A model generated the notes under the pieces. The model saw only the letters and a program-made list of their open reading frames with translations. It searched no databases and was not told where the DNA came from. A program made the translations under genes and the position numbers. 64,000 nt of DNA from CAVVSD01 sp963750895 (GTDB lineage: Bacteria; Actinomycetota; Thermoleophilia; Solirubrobacterales; Solirubrobacteraceae), in NCBI GenBank assembly GCA_963750895.1, contig CAVVSD010000008.1:1612001-1676000 (forward strand). The letters run 5' to 3'. Positions within the stretch are counted from its first letter, which is position 1. Each line of letters starts with the position of its first letter. Positions 51,244-59,559 of the stretch are shown one piece after another.

Positions 51244-52938
51244 ATGGTGACGGCTGAGGAGATCGGCGAGATCGGGCTGTTCGCCGGACTCGACGCGTCC
51301 GCGCGCGAGCGTCTCTCGCGGGCCGCCGCCGACATCAGCCTCGTCCCCGGCGAGTACGCCGCGCCCCAGGGCGGCGAGCGTGCGCTGTTCGCCGTCCTCG
51401 AGGGCCGCATCGAGCCGGTCCAGCAGATCGACGGCATCGAGCGCGTCGTCGGCGTCCGCAACCCCGGGGAGATCTTCGGCGAGGTCCCGATCGTGCTCGG
51501 CACGGTGTTCCCCGTCGGCTTCCGCGCCGCGGAGCCCTCGCGCGTCATGCGGCTGGAGGCGCGCGACTACCACGAGATCGCCGCCGTCGTCCCCGAGGTC
51601 GCAGCGGCCGTCGGCAAGCTCGCCTCGCACCGGATGAGCGGCGCGCGAGGGCTGCAGAGCCTCGCGGCCGAGCCGCGCCCGCCACGGGCGATCGTCGTCG
51701 GTCACCGCTGGGACAGCGACACCACGAACCTGCGCCGCTTCCTCGACCGCAACCAGGTCACGTTCGAGTGGGTCGCGCCCGACGCGCCGGACGCCGAGCA
51801 GCGCTGGGGCGGGCCGCTGCCCGCCGACCCGGACCTGCCGACCATCCGCGTCATCGACGGCAAGACCGTCGTCCGGCCGCGCCTGCGCCGGGTCGCCGAG
51901 CTGCTGAGCCTGGGGACGGAGCCGGGCGCCGCGGAGTACGACACCGTGATCGTCGGAGCCGGACCCGCGGGGCTGGCGGCCGCGGTCTACGGGGCGTCGG
52001 AGGGGCTGCGCACGATCGTCGTCGAGCGCGAGGCGCCCGGCGGCCAGGCCGGCACCTCCTCGCGGATCGAGAACTACCTCGGCTTCCCGTCCGGGGTGTC
52101 GGGGGACGAGCTGGCCAGCCGCGCGCTGCAGCAGGCCCGCCGGCTCGGGGCGGAGATCCTCGTCACGCGCTCCATCGAGCGGATCGATCCGGCGACCCGC
52201 CAGGTCCACCTCGACGAGGGCGACGTGCTGCGTGCGAAGACGATCATCCTCGCGTCCGGGGTGACGTGGCGTCAGCTCGACATGGACGGCCTCGAGCGGT
52301 TGTCCGGCAAGGGCATCTCCTACGGGGCGGCGCGCAGCGAGGCGTCCAACACGCACGGCATCGACATCCACATCATCGGCGCGGGCAACTCCGCGGGCCA
52401 GGCGGCGCTGTTCTTCTCCACCCACGCGCGCAGCGTCACGCTCATCTGCCGGGGCGACCGCCTGGAGAAGAGCATGTCGCGCTACCTCGTCGACCAGCTC
52501 GCGACCCGGTCGAACATCGTGAAGCTGCTCGGGGCGAAGGTGACCGCCGTGCACGGCGAGCGCTCGCTCGAGGCGGTGGACATCCACGAGGCGGACACCG
52601 GCGAGACGACGCGGCACGAGTCCGGCGGCCTGTTCGTCTTCATCGGCGCGGACGCGCAGACCGGCTGGCTGCCGCCGGAGATCGCGCTCGACGAGCGCGG
52701 CTTCATCCTCACCGGGACCGACATGCAGGCCCGCGGCGGCTGGGCGTTCCCGCGGGATCCCTATCTGCTGGAGACGAGCGTGCCGGGCATCTTCGCCTGC
52801 GGCGACGTCCGGTTCGGCCCGGTCAAGCGCGTCGCCGCCGCCGTCGGGGAGGGGAGCATGGCGATCGCGTTCGTGCACCAGTACCTCAGGGAGGCCGCTG
52901 CGGCCGAGGACGAGGCCGTCCTCACGCAGCCCGCGTAG
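51244..52938 (+). CDS. cNMP-binding domain fused to CxxC-less thioredoxin-reductase-like protein
   Basis: A 564-residue three-part protein. Residues about 1-130 are a cyclic-nucleotide-binding-like beta-roll (NPGEIFGEVPIVLG). Residues about 140-225 form a thioredoxin/receiver-like alpha/beta unit (AIVVGHRWDSDTTNLRRFL). Residues about 235-550 are a thioredoxin reductase fold with FAD (VIVGAGPAGLAAAVYGA) and NADPH (IIGAGNSAGQAALFF) sites and the C-terminal GDVRFGPVKRVA. The redox CATC of true reductases is replaced by SYGAARS, so it cannot reduce disulfides the usual way. It overlaps the next gene (TAGTG). Confidence 0.85.
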   Translation: MVTAEEIGEIGLFAGLDASARERLSRAAADISLVPGEYAAPQGGERALFAVLEGRIEPVQQIDGIERVVGVRNPGEIFGEVPIVLGTVFPVGFRAAEPSRVMRLEARDYHEIAAVVPEVAAAVGKLASHRMSGARGLQSLAAEPRPPRAIVVGHRWDSDTTNLRRFLDRNQVTFEWVAPDAPDAEQRWGGPLPADPDLPTIRVIDGKTVVRPRLRRVAELLSLGTEPGAAEYDTVIVGAGPAGLAAAVYGASEGLRTIVVEREAPGGQAGTSSRIENYLGFPSGVSGDELASRALQQARRLGAEILVTRSIERIDPATRQVHLDEGDVLRAKTIILASGVTWRQLDMDGLERLSGKGISYGAARSEASNTHGIDIHIIGAGNSAGQAALFFSTHARSVTLICRGDRLEKSMSRYLVDQLATRSNIVKLLGAKVTAVHGERSLEAVDIHEADTGETTRHESGGLFVFIGADAQTGWLPPEIALDERGFILTGTDMQARGGWAFPRDPYLLETSVPGIFACGDVRFGPVKRVAAAVGEGSMAIAFVHQYLREAAAAEDEAVLTQPA

Positions 52939-53603
52939 TGCCGGTCGTCGCCGCCGTCGTAGCCGCCGCGACGATCCTCGCCGGGCACTCGGTGCACGGC
53001 ACGCCGATCCAGGCGGTGCGCACCGGCGCCTCCGATGCGCCGCGCACGGTGCTCGTCGTCGGTGACGTCCACGGCAACGAGCGCGCCGGCCGCGCCGTGA
53101 TCCGGCTGCTGCGGCGCACCGCGCCGCCGGCCGGCGTCCAGGTCTGGACCGTCGCGACCGCCAACCCCGACGGCGAGCGGGCGGGCACCCGCCACAACGC
53201 GCACGGCGTCGACCTCAACCGCAACTTCCCCGATCGCTGGCGACCGGGCGCGCGCGGCGACGTGTTCTACCCGGGCCCGTCGGTGGCGAGCGAGCCGGAG
53301 ACGAAGGCGGTGCAGCGGCTCGTCCGGCGCCTGCGCCCCGACGTGACCGTCTACTACCACCAGGCCCTGGACCTCGTGAACCTGCCGCGGCGCAACGGCG
53401 ATCGCGCGGTCGTCCGCGCCTACGCGCGCAGGGCGCGGATGCGGGCCGCGTTCCTGCCCGACCTCCGCGGCACGGCGACCGGCTGGCAGAACGCCACCTT
53501 CCCCGGGACGACGGCCTTCGTGGTCGAGCTGCCGTCGGGCGCCCTCGCGCCCGCGCAGGCGCGGCGCCATGCGCGGGCGGTGCTCCTGGCCGGCAGCGGC
53601 TAG
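52938..53603 (+). CDS. M14-type zinc carboxypeptidase/murein peptide amidase
   Basis: A 221-residue enzyme from GTG 52938, which shares a base with the preceding stop. The first about 20 residues look like a signal peptide or anchor (VVAAVVAAATILAG). Zinc site HGNE (His45, Glu48) and a later His in YYHQ, substrate-binding NPDG and HGVDLNRNFP, and catalytic Glu in FVVELPSG are all present, matching MpaA-like M14 peptidases that cleave cell-wall peptides. Its stop overlaps that of the converging SnoaL-like gene. Confidence 0.85.
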   Translation: MPVVAAVVAAATILAGHSVHGTPIQAVRTGASDAPRTVLVVGDVHGNERAGRAVIRLLRRTAPPAGVQVWTVATANPDGERAGTRHNAHGVDLNRNFPDRWRPGARGDVFYPGPSVASEPETKAVQRLVRRLRPDVTVYYHQALDLVNLPRRNGDRAVVRAYARRARMRAAFLPDLRGTATGWQNATFPGTTAFVVELPSGALAPAQARRHARAVLLAGSG

Positions 53604-54150
53604 GAGACGACGACGTCCGTGCGCTCGCGGGTGACCTCGAGCGGGCGGTGGTAGGAGACGTCGTCGCGGTCGCGCGATCCGGTCGCGCCCGTCTCGATCA
53701 TCTCCAGCGTCGCCTCCGGATCGAGGCTCCAGTCGGCGACGAGGACGGCGGCGGCGATCCGCCACTCACCGTCGCGGCGCTCCAGGCGCCGGACGTAGCG
53801 GCCGCCGACGACGACGAGCTCGAGCGTCTCCTTCTTCTTCGCCGCGAGGAAGCAGTAGCTCTCGGTGTGCGCGGTGTCGCCGTCGATCTCGATCCGCGTG
53901 TTGGCGATGTGGTGCTGCGTCGACACCCAGAGATCGCGGTGGTAGGCGTCGAAGTGGTCGCACATCGCATGTGCGTTCCCGCAGAACCCGGGGTGGTCGT
54001 CGAGCGCATCGGGCCAGTAGGCGCTCTTGGCGATCTCCATGTCGCAGCGGTCGAAGCCGCGCGAGTACCGATGGAGGACGTCGGTGATCTGCCGCTCGTC
54101 CCAGAGGATCTGGACCTTCTCCTCCAGGGTCGGCTCGACTGCGTGCGGCA
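53600..54150 (-). CDS. SnoaL-like (NTF2-fold) protein
   Basis: A 183-residue protein from ATG 54150, preceded by GGAGGAG. The N-terminal WDERQITDVLHRYSRGFDRCD and a central QHHIANTRIEIDGDTAHTESYC are typical of SnoaL_4 domains in ring-modifying hydratases, isomerases and dioxygenase small subunits. The pocket Asp/His are present. Substrate unknown; no partner gene adjoins. Confidence 0.78.
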
Positions 54151-54212
54151 TGGGCTCTCCTCCCGGCGTGAGGGACGGAGATCCATGCTCGCACATGCAG
54201 TCTGGGGTGCGT

Positions 54213-54719
54213 CTAGGAGTCGAACTCCTTGAGGTAGCGCTCGAAGGTGCGCAGGTGGTTCTCCTCGTCGCGGAGGATGTCGATCACCATGTCCTGCGTC
54301 GCCCAGTCGACGCCGTCGCAGGCCTCGATGATGCGGTTGTAGTGCTCGATCGCGCCGGCCTCGGCCTCGATCACGCCGCGGATGACGCCGACGACGTCGG
54401 TCGGATCACCGGGCTGCAGCGACGCCTGCTCGTGGACCATGTCGAAGGTGCCGGGGGGCGTGCCGTAGAGGTCCTTGATGCGACCGGCGAACTTGCGCGC
54501 GTGGCCGAGCTCCTCCTCGACGTCGGCGTCGAGGGCCTCGGCGATCTCCTCGGCGCGGATGCCGTCGAGGTTGGCGGCGTTGGCGAGGTAGGACAGGACG
54601 GTCTCCGCCTCCATCCAGTACGCGCGCGTGAGGAGCTCGATGATCTCGGCACGCTTGTCGGCGTGGGCCTCGGACAGGATCCCGACGCCCGGGCTGGCTG
54701 TGCTCGTCTTCTGGGGCAT
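54213..54719 (-). CDS. Ferritin-like (bacterioferritin/Dps-type) protein
   Basis: A 168-residue four-helix protein. Iron ligands of the ferritin type appear as Glu/His in helices: WMEAETVLSYLANAA, DVEEELGHARKFAGR, EAEAGAIEHYNRIIEAC and LRDEENHLRTFERYL. It should store or detoxify iron. A -10-like TATAGT (54731-54726 on the reverse strand) lies just 6 bases before the ATG, implying a leaderless transcript. It is divergent from a Fur-family gene, with an iron-box-like repeat at 54758 between them. Confidence 0.82.
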   Translation of the reverse strand: MPQKTSTASPGVGILSEAHADKRAEIIELLTRAYWMEAETVLSYLANAANLDGIRAEEIAEALDADVEEELGHARKFAGRIKDLYGTPPGTFDMVHEQASLQPGDPTDVVGVIRGVIEAEAGAIEHYNRIIEACDGVDWATQDMVIDILRDEENHLRTFERYLKEFDS

Positions 54720-54757
54720 GCCGCGACTATAGCAAAAGATGCAAGATAACGAGCCAC

Positions 54758-54771
54758 TGAGGTGAGCCTAA
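54758..54771. promoter_or_regulatory. Iron-box-like repeat between ferritin and fur
   Basis: TGAGG-TGAG-CCTAA, one base off the TTAGG-N4-CCTAA arrangement seen at 25864 and 55422. It is about 40-50 bases upstream of the predicted ferritin transcript start and close to the fur start, so one bound regulator could activate one gene and repress the other. Confidence 0.45.
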
Positions 54772-54782
54772 GACTTGTTACA

Positions 54783-55235
54783 ATGGACCACATGATCGAG
54801 ACACGGGAGAGCGCCCTCGCATCGGCGCTGCGCGAGCGCGGACAGCGCGCCACGCCGCAGCGGCTCGCGATCGCGCGCGTCCTCACCGATCTCGACCGGC
54901 ACGTCACCGCCGAGCACGTGCACGCCGAGGTCAGCGCCCGCATGCCGGGCGTCTCGCTCCCGACCGTGTACGCCACGCTCGATCTGCTCGAGGCGCTCGG
55001 CCTGGCCCGTCGCGTCGCGACGGAGGGCGGGGCGGTCGTCTACGACCCGCGCACGGACGAGCACCACCATCTCGTGTGCCGCGGATGCGGCGCCATCGCG
55101 GACGTCGACGCTCCCGTGGACACGGCCGGCGTCCTGGCGGCCGCGGTCGCGACCGGGTTCCGGCCCGACGCGTCCCAGGTCGTGCTGCGCGGCCTGTGCG
55201 CCGAGTGCGCGGCGAAGCTCGTCAGCGCGGGCTGA
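54783..55235 (+). CDS. Fur/PerR-family metalloregulator
   Basis: A 150-residue regulator (ATG 54783; ATG 54792 also possible). Winged helix GQRATPQRLAIARVLTDLDRH, with SLPTVYATLDLLEALGL as the recognition region; the metal sites include EHHHLVCRGCG and a second CxxC in LCAEC, which together form the structural zinc site. PerR-like or Zur-like function cannot be separated by eye. Divergent from the ferritin-like gene, suggesting control of iron storage or peroxide response. A GTG at 54762 would give a longer product. Confidence 0.85.
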   Translation: MDHMIETRESALASALRERGQRATPQRLAIARVLTDLDRHVTAEHVHAEVSARMPGVSLPTVYATLDLLEALGLARRVATEGGAVVYDPRTDEHHHLVCRGCGAIADVDAPVDTAGVLAAAVATGFRPDASQVVLRGLCAECAAKLVSAG

Positions 55236-55419
55236 CGGGCTCTTCGACCTGCCGGGCCGCGGTCCAGCTCGCGAAGCGGCCCTCGGACGTCTCGAGCCAC
55301 GCACCCAGATCGCGCTGGAAGCGGCTGAGCGTCCGCGCGCGGAAGCCGGTGGTGGGGAAGTCGGCGAGCTCGGCGACCGGCATGCCGCAGAGCGTGTGCT
55401 CCATCTGACCCTCGTCCAT
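55222..55419 (-). CDS. 65-residue protein directly behind an iron-box-like site
   Basis: A small protein (MDEGQMEHTLCGMPV at the start, then FRARTLSRFQRDLGAWLETSEG), with one Cys, no membrane segment and no recognised motif. Its ATG lies 2 bases from a good iron-box-like repeat, with no room for a ribosome-binding site, so the mRNA is probably leaderless. The 3' end overlaps the fur gene by 14 bases in the opposite direction. Function unknown; expression under iron or metal control is inferred from the site. Confidence 0.6.
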   Translation of the reverse strand: MDEGQMEHTLCGMPVAELADFPTTGFRARTLSRFQRDLGAWLETSEGRFASWTAARQVEEPVSPR

Positions 55420-55421
55420 CG

Positions 55422-55435
55422 TTAGGGGAGCCTAA
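55422..55435. promoter_or_regulatory. Iron-box-like repeat before the 65-residue gene
   Basis: TTAGG-GGAG-CCTAA; the symmetry extends one base each side (G and C). It matches most of the DtxR/IdeR consensus TTAGGTTAGCCTAACCT. It abuts the ATG at 55419 and would cover the promoter of that gene. Confidence 0.6.
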
Positions 55436-55483
55436 CAGACAGCCGACGATGTGAGGGCGCCCTGGCGCGCCCGGATCGTAGCG

Positions 55484-56347
55484 CTACCCACCCCAGGCGA
55501 GGAGGTCCGGCAGCGGATCGATCGGATAGCCGCCCGGGACGCGCCAGCCGACCATCCAGATCTCGAAGTGCAGATGCGGCCCGGTGGCCGAGCCGGTCAT
55601 GCCGACCCCGCACAGCGGCGTGCCCGCCGCCACGGGCGCGCCGGCCGCGACGGCGACCGACCCCGCCGTGCAGTGCGCGAAGAAGTAGTCGCGACCGTCG
55701 GTGCCGTCGAGCACGACGTACCAACCGGCCCCGCCGGCCTGGTAGCGCACGCTGGTCACGGTGCCGCCGACCGGCGCGACGACGGGCGTCCCGGCTGCCG
55801 CGGCGATGTCCTCGCCCTCGTGGTGGTGGCCGACGCGGCCGGCGCCGAAGGAGCCGTCGGAGCCCGCGGGCCAGGTCGTGTGGGGGCCGGCGACCGGGAA
55901 CACGTAGCCCACGGGCGGCGCGGCTGCGGCTGCGGCCGGGTTCACGGTGAAGATGAGACGACCGGACGTGTGCGCACGGCGCGCGAGCGTGTGCCCCTGC
56001 CCGTCCTGCGCATGGACGCGCACGAGGTAGCGACCGGCGGGCAGCGCCACGCCCTGCGGCCAGGCGGCGGTCATGCGGCGCCCGGTGCGGACGGCGCCGA
56101 GGTCGATGCGCGCGACCGGGTCCTGCCGCGGCTGCGAGAGGACGACGAGCCGGGCGCGGACCGTCCGGACGCCGGGCTGCACGATCTTCAGCGAGATCGC
56201 CGGCACCTGTCCGGCGGTGACCGTGCGCGGCCAGACGGTGAGGCTCGTCGCGACCGGCCGCGATCCGGCCGCATCCGCAGCGGCGGGAACCCCGAGGATC
56301 CCGGCGAGGCAGAGCACGGTGACGGCGACACGGAGGCGGCGACTCAT
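55484..56347 (-). CDS. Exported M23 (LytM) peptidase
   Basis: A 287-residue protein with a signal peptide (VAVTVLCLAGILGVPAAADA, residues about 8-27), a beta-rich domain (residues 30-145) and a C-terminal M23 domain: HHHEGEDIAAAAG supplies the first zinc His and Asp, HLHFE the last His, with FAHC between. It should hydrolyse or bind cell-wall peptide. ATG 56347 lacks a strong ribosome site. The helicase gene upstream runs the same way, separated by a 10-bp-stem hairpin. Confidence 0.85.
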   Translation of the reverse strand: MSRRLRVAVTVLCLAGILGVPAAADAAGSRPVATSLTVWPRTVTAGQVPAISLKIVQPGVRTVRARLVVLSQPRQDPVARIDLGAVRTGRRMTAAWPQGVALPAGRYLVRVHAQDGQGHTLARRAHTSGRLIFTVNPAAAAAAPPVGYVFPVAGPHTTWPAGSDGSFGAGRVGHHHEGEDIAAAAGTPVVAPVGGTVTSVRYQAGGAGWYVVLDGTDGRDYFFAHCTAGSVAVAAGAPVAAGTPLCGVGMTGSATGPHLHFEIWMVGWRVPGGYPIDPLPDLLAWGG

Positions 56348-56400
56348 GACCAGTGCGTCGGCGCCCCGTCGCGAAGTCCCTGCACCGGACGCCCGATGCA

Positions 56401-56422
56401 CAGCTTCCCGGACGGGAAGCTG
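56401..56422 (-). terminator. Hairpin after the helicase gene
   Basis: Perfect 10-bp arms CAGCTTCCCG and CGGGAAGCTG around two bases, 20 bases past the helicase stop and before the M23 gene. No T-run follows, so it is a possible intrinsic terminator or RNA-stabilising hairpin. Confidence 0.45.
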
Positions 56423-56441
56423 CAGCCCTGCAAGGTCGCCG

Positions 56442-58712
56442 TCAGCCGTCGAGCATGCGGCGCATCAACGCGGCCGATCCGCCCTTGGAGAGCGGCTCGT
56501 TGAGGTTGCCGCACTTCGGCGACTGCACGCACGACGGGCAGCCCGACTCGCACGGGCACTCGCTGACGAGCCGGTGCGCGTCGGCGACGAGCGTCTCGAA
56601 CAGCCCGTGCCCGACGCGGGTGATCCCGACGCCGCCCGGGTGCCCGTCGTAGATGAAGATGGTGGGCACGCCGGTCTGCGGGTGCAGGTTCGTCGAGAGC
56701 CCGCCGATGTCCCAGCGGTCGCACATCGCGATGAGCGGGAGCACGGCGATCTGGCTGTGCTCGGCGGCGTGCAGCGCGCCGAGGAGGTCGATCGCCGAGA
56801 CGTCGGACAGCAGCTCGTCGTCGAGCTCGTACCAGAGCGCCTGCGTCTCGAACGTCGTCGCGGGGAGGTCGAGCGTCACGAGGTCGACGACGGCGTGGTC
56901 GGGCAGGCTCTTGCGCTGGTAGGCGATGACGGTCTCGGTCACGCTGACGCGGCCGAAGCGCAGCGTCAGCCCGCACGTCTCGCGCGCGTCGAGCTCCTGC
57001 TCGATCCAGGTCAGCGTCTCGGTCTTCGGCTGCGTGTACCAGTGCGCGTCGTGGGGCTCGACCAGCGCGCGGCGCCCGCCGAGGTCGAGCTCGCGCACGA
57101 CGTAGGAGCGCCCGAGGTGCAGGTACACGGCGCCCTCGTGGACGGTGGAGAACGCCCGCGCCGCCTCGACGGAGCCGAGCAGCTCGCCGGAGGAGACGTC
57201 GATGACCGCGAACGAGTCGGCGCTCGCCGACCGCAGCGACACGCGGGCGGCGGGGTAGTCCTCGGGATGGCGCAGGAGGTAGGTCCCGCGCCGGCGGACG
57301 AGGTCGCCGCTGGAGACGAGCGCCTGCGCGTGTGCCTCCCAGCGCGGCCCGAGCGTCTCGGCGTCGCCGTGCGAGAGCGGGCCCTCGTGCGCGGCGCACA
57401 GCAGGTGCGAGAGGTGGATGCCCTCGTTCTCGTAGTCGAGGATCGCGGACTCCACGGGCCGGTCGAGGAACTCGTCGGGGTGGCGGCAGAAGAACTGGTC
57501 CAGCGCGTCCTCGCCCGCGACGTAGACCGCCAGCCCGCGCCCACGCCGCCCGGCGCGGCCCCACATCTGACGCAGCGACGCGACGGTGCCCGGGAACGTC
57601 GCGACGACCGCGGCGTCGAGCGAGCCGATGTCGATGCCGAGCTCGAGGGCGTCGGTCGTGATGACGGCGTGCAGCTCGCCGCTCATGAGCCGTGCCTCGA
57701 GCTCGCGGCGCTGCTGCGGCGTGTAGCCGGCGCGGTACGGAGCGACCCGCTCGGCGAGCTCGGGGTCGAGCATGTCGCGCACGATCTTCGTGACGAGCTC
57801 GACGCCCTTGCGCGACTTGATGAAGCAGATCGTGCGCGCGCCCCCGCGCACGAGGGCGGCGATGATGGACGCGGCCTCCGCGAGCGTCGAGGCGCGCTTG
57901 CCGAGCGCCTCGTCCTCCAGCGGCGGGTTCCACATCGCGATCTGGCGTGCCGCGCCGGGGGAGCCGTCGCGGTCCACGAGCGCGACGTCGTCCAGGCCGG
58001 TCAGCCGCTCCGCCAGCTCGACCGGGTTCGCGATCGTCGCGCTGGCGAGCAGGATGCGCGGCTCGGTCCCGTATGCGGCGGCGATGCGGCGCAGGCGTCG
58101 CAGGACGTTCGCGACGTGCGAGCCGAACACGCCGCGGTACACGTGCGCCTCGTCGACGACGACGACGGCGAGGTTCGCGAACACGTCCGCCCACGCGTGG
58201 TGGTTCGGGAGGATCCCGACGTGGAGCATGTCGGGGTTCGTGAGGATGAGGTTCGACCGCCGGCGGATGGCGGTGCGCTGGTCGCGGGGCGTGTCGCCGT
58301 CGTAGATCGCGGGACGCACCCGCTTGCCCAGCCCCAGCTCGGAGATCGCGCGGGCCTGGTCCTGCGCGAGCGCCTTCGTGGGGTAGAGGTAGATCGCGCG
58401 CGCCTTCGCGTCGCGGCAGAGCACGTCGAGCGTCGGCAGGTTGAAGCACAGCGACTTGCCCGACGCCGTGCCGGTGGTGACGATCGTCGGGCCGTCCCAC
58501 GCGCTCTGCAGCGCCTCGGCCTGGTGCGCGTACAGCTGCTCGACCCCGGTGGATGCCAGTGCGTCGCGCAGCGCGGGGTGCAGCTCGTCGGGCATCGCGA
58601 CGAGCGACGCCTCGCGCGCGCCCTCGTACGCCTGGCGCACGAGGCGCCCGTCGTCCAGGCCGGCCTGCAGCAGGTCGGCCCACGGCTCCGTGTGAGCGGC
58701 TGCGGCGGCCAC
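56442..58712 (-). CDS. DEAD/DEAH-box helicase with C-terminal Cys cluster (MrfA-like)
   Basis: A 756-residue helicase from GTG 58712. Motifs: Q-region HQAEALQSAW, Walker A GTASGKS, Ia YLYPTKALAQDQ, II DEAH, III SAT, VI QMWGRAGRRGRG, and a C-terminal DUF1998-type domain whose CPCESGCPSC...C would bind zinc or iron. Such proteins act in DNA repair (mitomycin-repair factor A type). It shares a 23-base divergent promoter region with the HAD gene. Confidence 0.88.
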   Translation of the reverse strand: MAAAAAHTEPWADLLQAGLDDGRLVRQAYEGAREASLVAMPDELHPALRDALASTGVEQLYAHQAEALQSAWDGPTIVTTGTASGKSLCFNLPTLDVLCRDAKARAIYLYPTKALAQDQARAISELGLGKRVRPAIYDGDTPRDQRTAIRRRSNLILTNPDMLHVGILPNHHAWADVFANLAVVVVDEAHVYRGVFGSHVANVLRRLRRIAAAYGTEPRILLASATIANPVELAERLTGLDDVALVDRDGSPGAARQIAMWNPPLEDEALGKRASTLAEAASIIAALVRGGARTICFIKSRKGVELVTKIVRDMLDPELAERVAPYRAGYTPQQRRELEARLMSGELHAVITTDALELGIDIGSLDAAVVATFPGTVASLRQMWGRAGRRGRGLAVYVAGEDALDQFFCRHPDEFLDRPVESAILDYENEGIHLSHLLCAAHEGPLSHGDAETLGPRWEAHAQALVSSGDLVRRRGTYLLRHPEDYPAARVSLRSASADSFAVIDVSSGELLGSVEAARAFSTVHEGAVYLHLGRSYVVRELDLGGRRALVEPHDAHWYTQPKTETLTWIEQELDARETCGLTLRFGRVSVTETVIAYQRKSLPDHAVVDLVTLDLPATTFETQALWYELDDELLSDVSAIDLLGALHAAEHSQIAVLPLIAMCDRWDIGGLSTNLHPQTGVPTIFIYDGHPGGVGITRVGHGLFETLVADAHRLVSECPCESGCPSCVQSPKCGNLNEPLSKGGSAALMRRMLDG

Positions 58713-58735
58713 CCCGCCATCGTAGGCTGCCGGCC

Positions 58736-59557
58736 GTGCGATGCCTCTACGCGGATCTCGACGGCACGCTGCTCGGGCGCGGCGCGTCGCTCATGCACGA
58801 CGGCGACGGCGTGCCGACGATGCTCGGCGTCCGCGCCGTCGAGGCGTGCGTGCGCGCCGGCGTCGAGATCGTCCTCATGTCGGGCCGCCGCCGCGCGCAG
58901 GTCTCCGAGCCCGCGCGGCTGCTGGGCCAGCGCTCCTACGCGTTCGAGATCGGCTCGGGCCTCGTCATCGACGGCGAGCTGATGTGGCTCGCCGACGGGA
59001 TGCTCCCGGGGGAGGACGGGACGACGATCCACGACCAGGTCGCCGCGGCCGGCGCCCCCGCGCTGCTGCTCGCGCGCTTCGCGGGCCTGCTCGAGGAGCA
59101 CGACCCGTGGAACACCGGCCGCGAGGTCACCCACGTGCTCCGCGGGAACATCGACGCCGACATCGCCGACCTCGTGCTCGGTGAGCACGGCTTCGAGCAC
59201 CTCAAGCTCGTCGACAACGGCGTGCTCGGCGTCACGAGCCGCACGCTGGACCCGGACGTCGGCGTGCTGCACGGCTACCACCTGCTGCCGCGCGGCGCCT
59301 CCAAGGCCGGGGCGGTCGCCGCGCACATGCGCGCGCGCGGGTACGCGCCCGACGACGTCGTGGCCGTCGGCGACTCCCGCGAGGACCTCGGGGCGGCCGC
59401 GGTCGTCGGCACCTTCTGGCTCGTCGCCAACGCCCTCGAGCACGATCCGACCCTCGCCGATGCGATCCGCGGCCTGGGCAACGTGCGCGTCGCCGAGGAG
59501 GGCAACGGGCCGGGCGTCTACGAGGCGGTCGTCACGGAGCTGGCCGAGCGGCGCTGA
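58736..59557 (+). CDS. HAD-superfamily hydrolase (subclass IIB)
   Basis: A 273-residue phosphatase from GTG 58736. Motif I DLDGT at residues 7-11, Ser/Thr motif II in VLMSGRR, cap domain in the middle, motif III Lys in PRGASKAG, motif IV GDSREDLGAA. The layout is that of Cof/mannosyl-3-phosphoglycerate phosphatase-like enzymes. Substrate unknown. Divergent from the helicase gene. Confidence 0.85.
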   Translation: MRCLYADLDGTLLGRGASLMHDGDGVPTMLGVRAVEACVRAGVEIVLMSGRRRAQVSEPARLLGQRSYAFEIGSGLVIDGELMWLADGMLPGEDGTTIHDQVAAAGAPALLLARFAGLLEEHDPWNTGREVTHVLRGNIDADIADLVLGEHGFEHLKLVDNGVLGVTSRTLDPDVGVLHGYHLLPRGASKAGAVAAHMRARGYAPDDVVAVGDSREDLGAAAVVGTFWLVANALEHDPTLADAIRGLGNVRVAEEGNGPGVYEAVVTELAERR

Positions 59558-59559
59558 CG

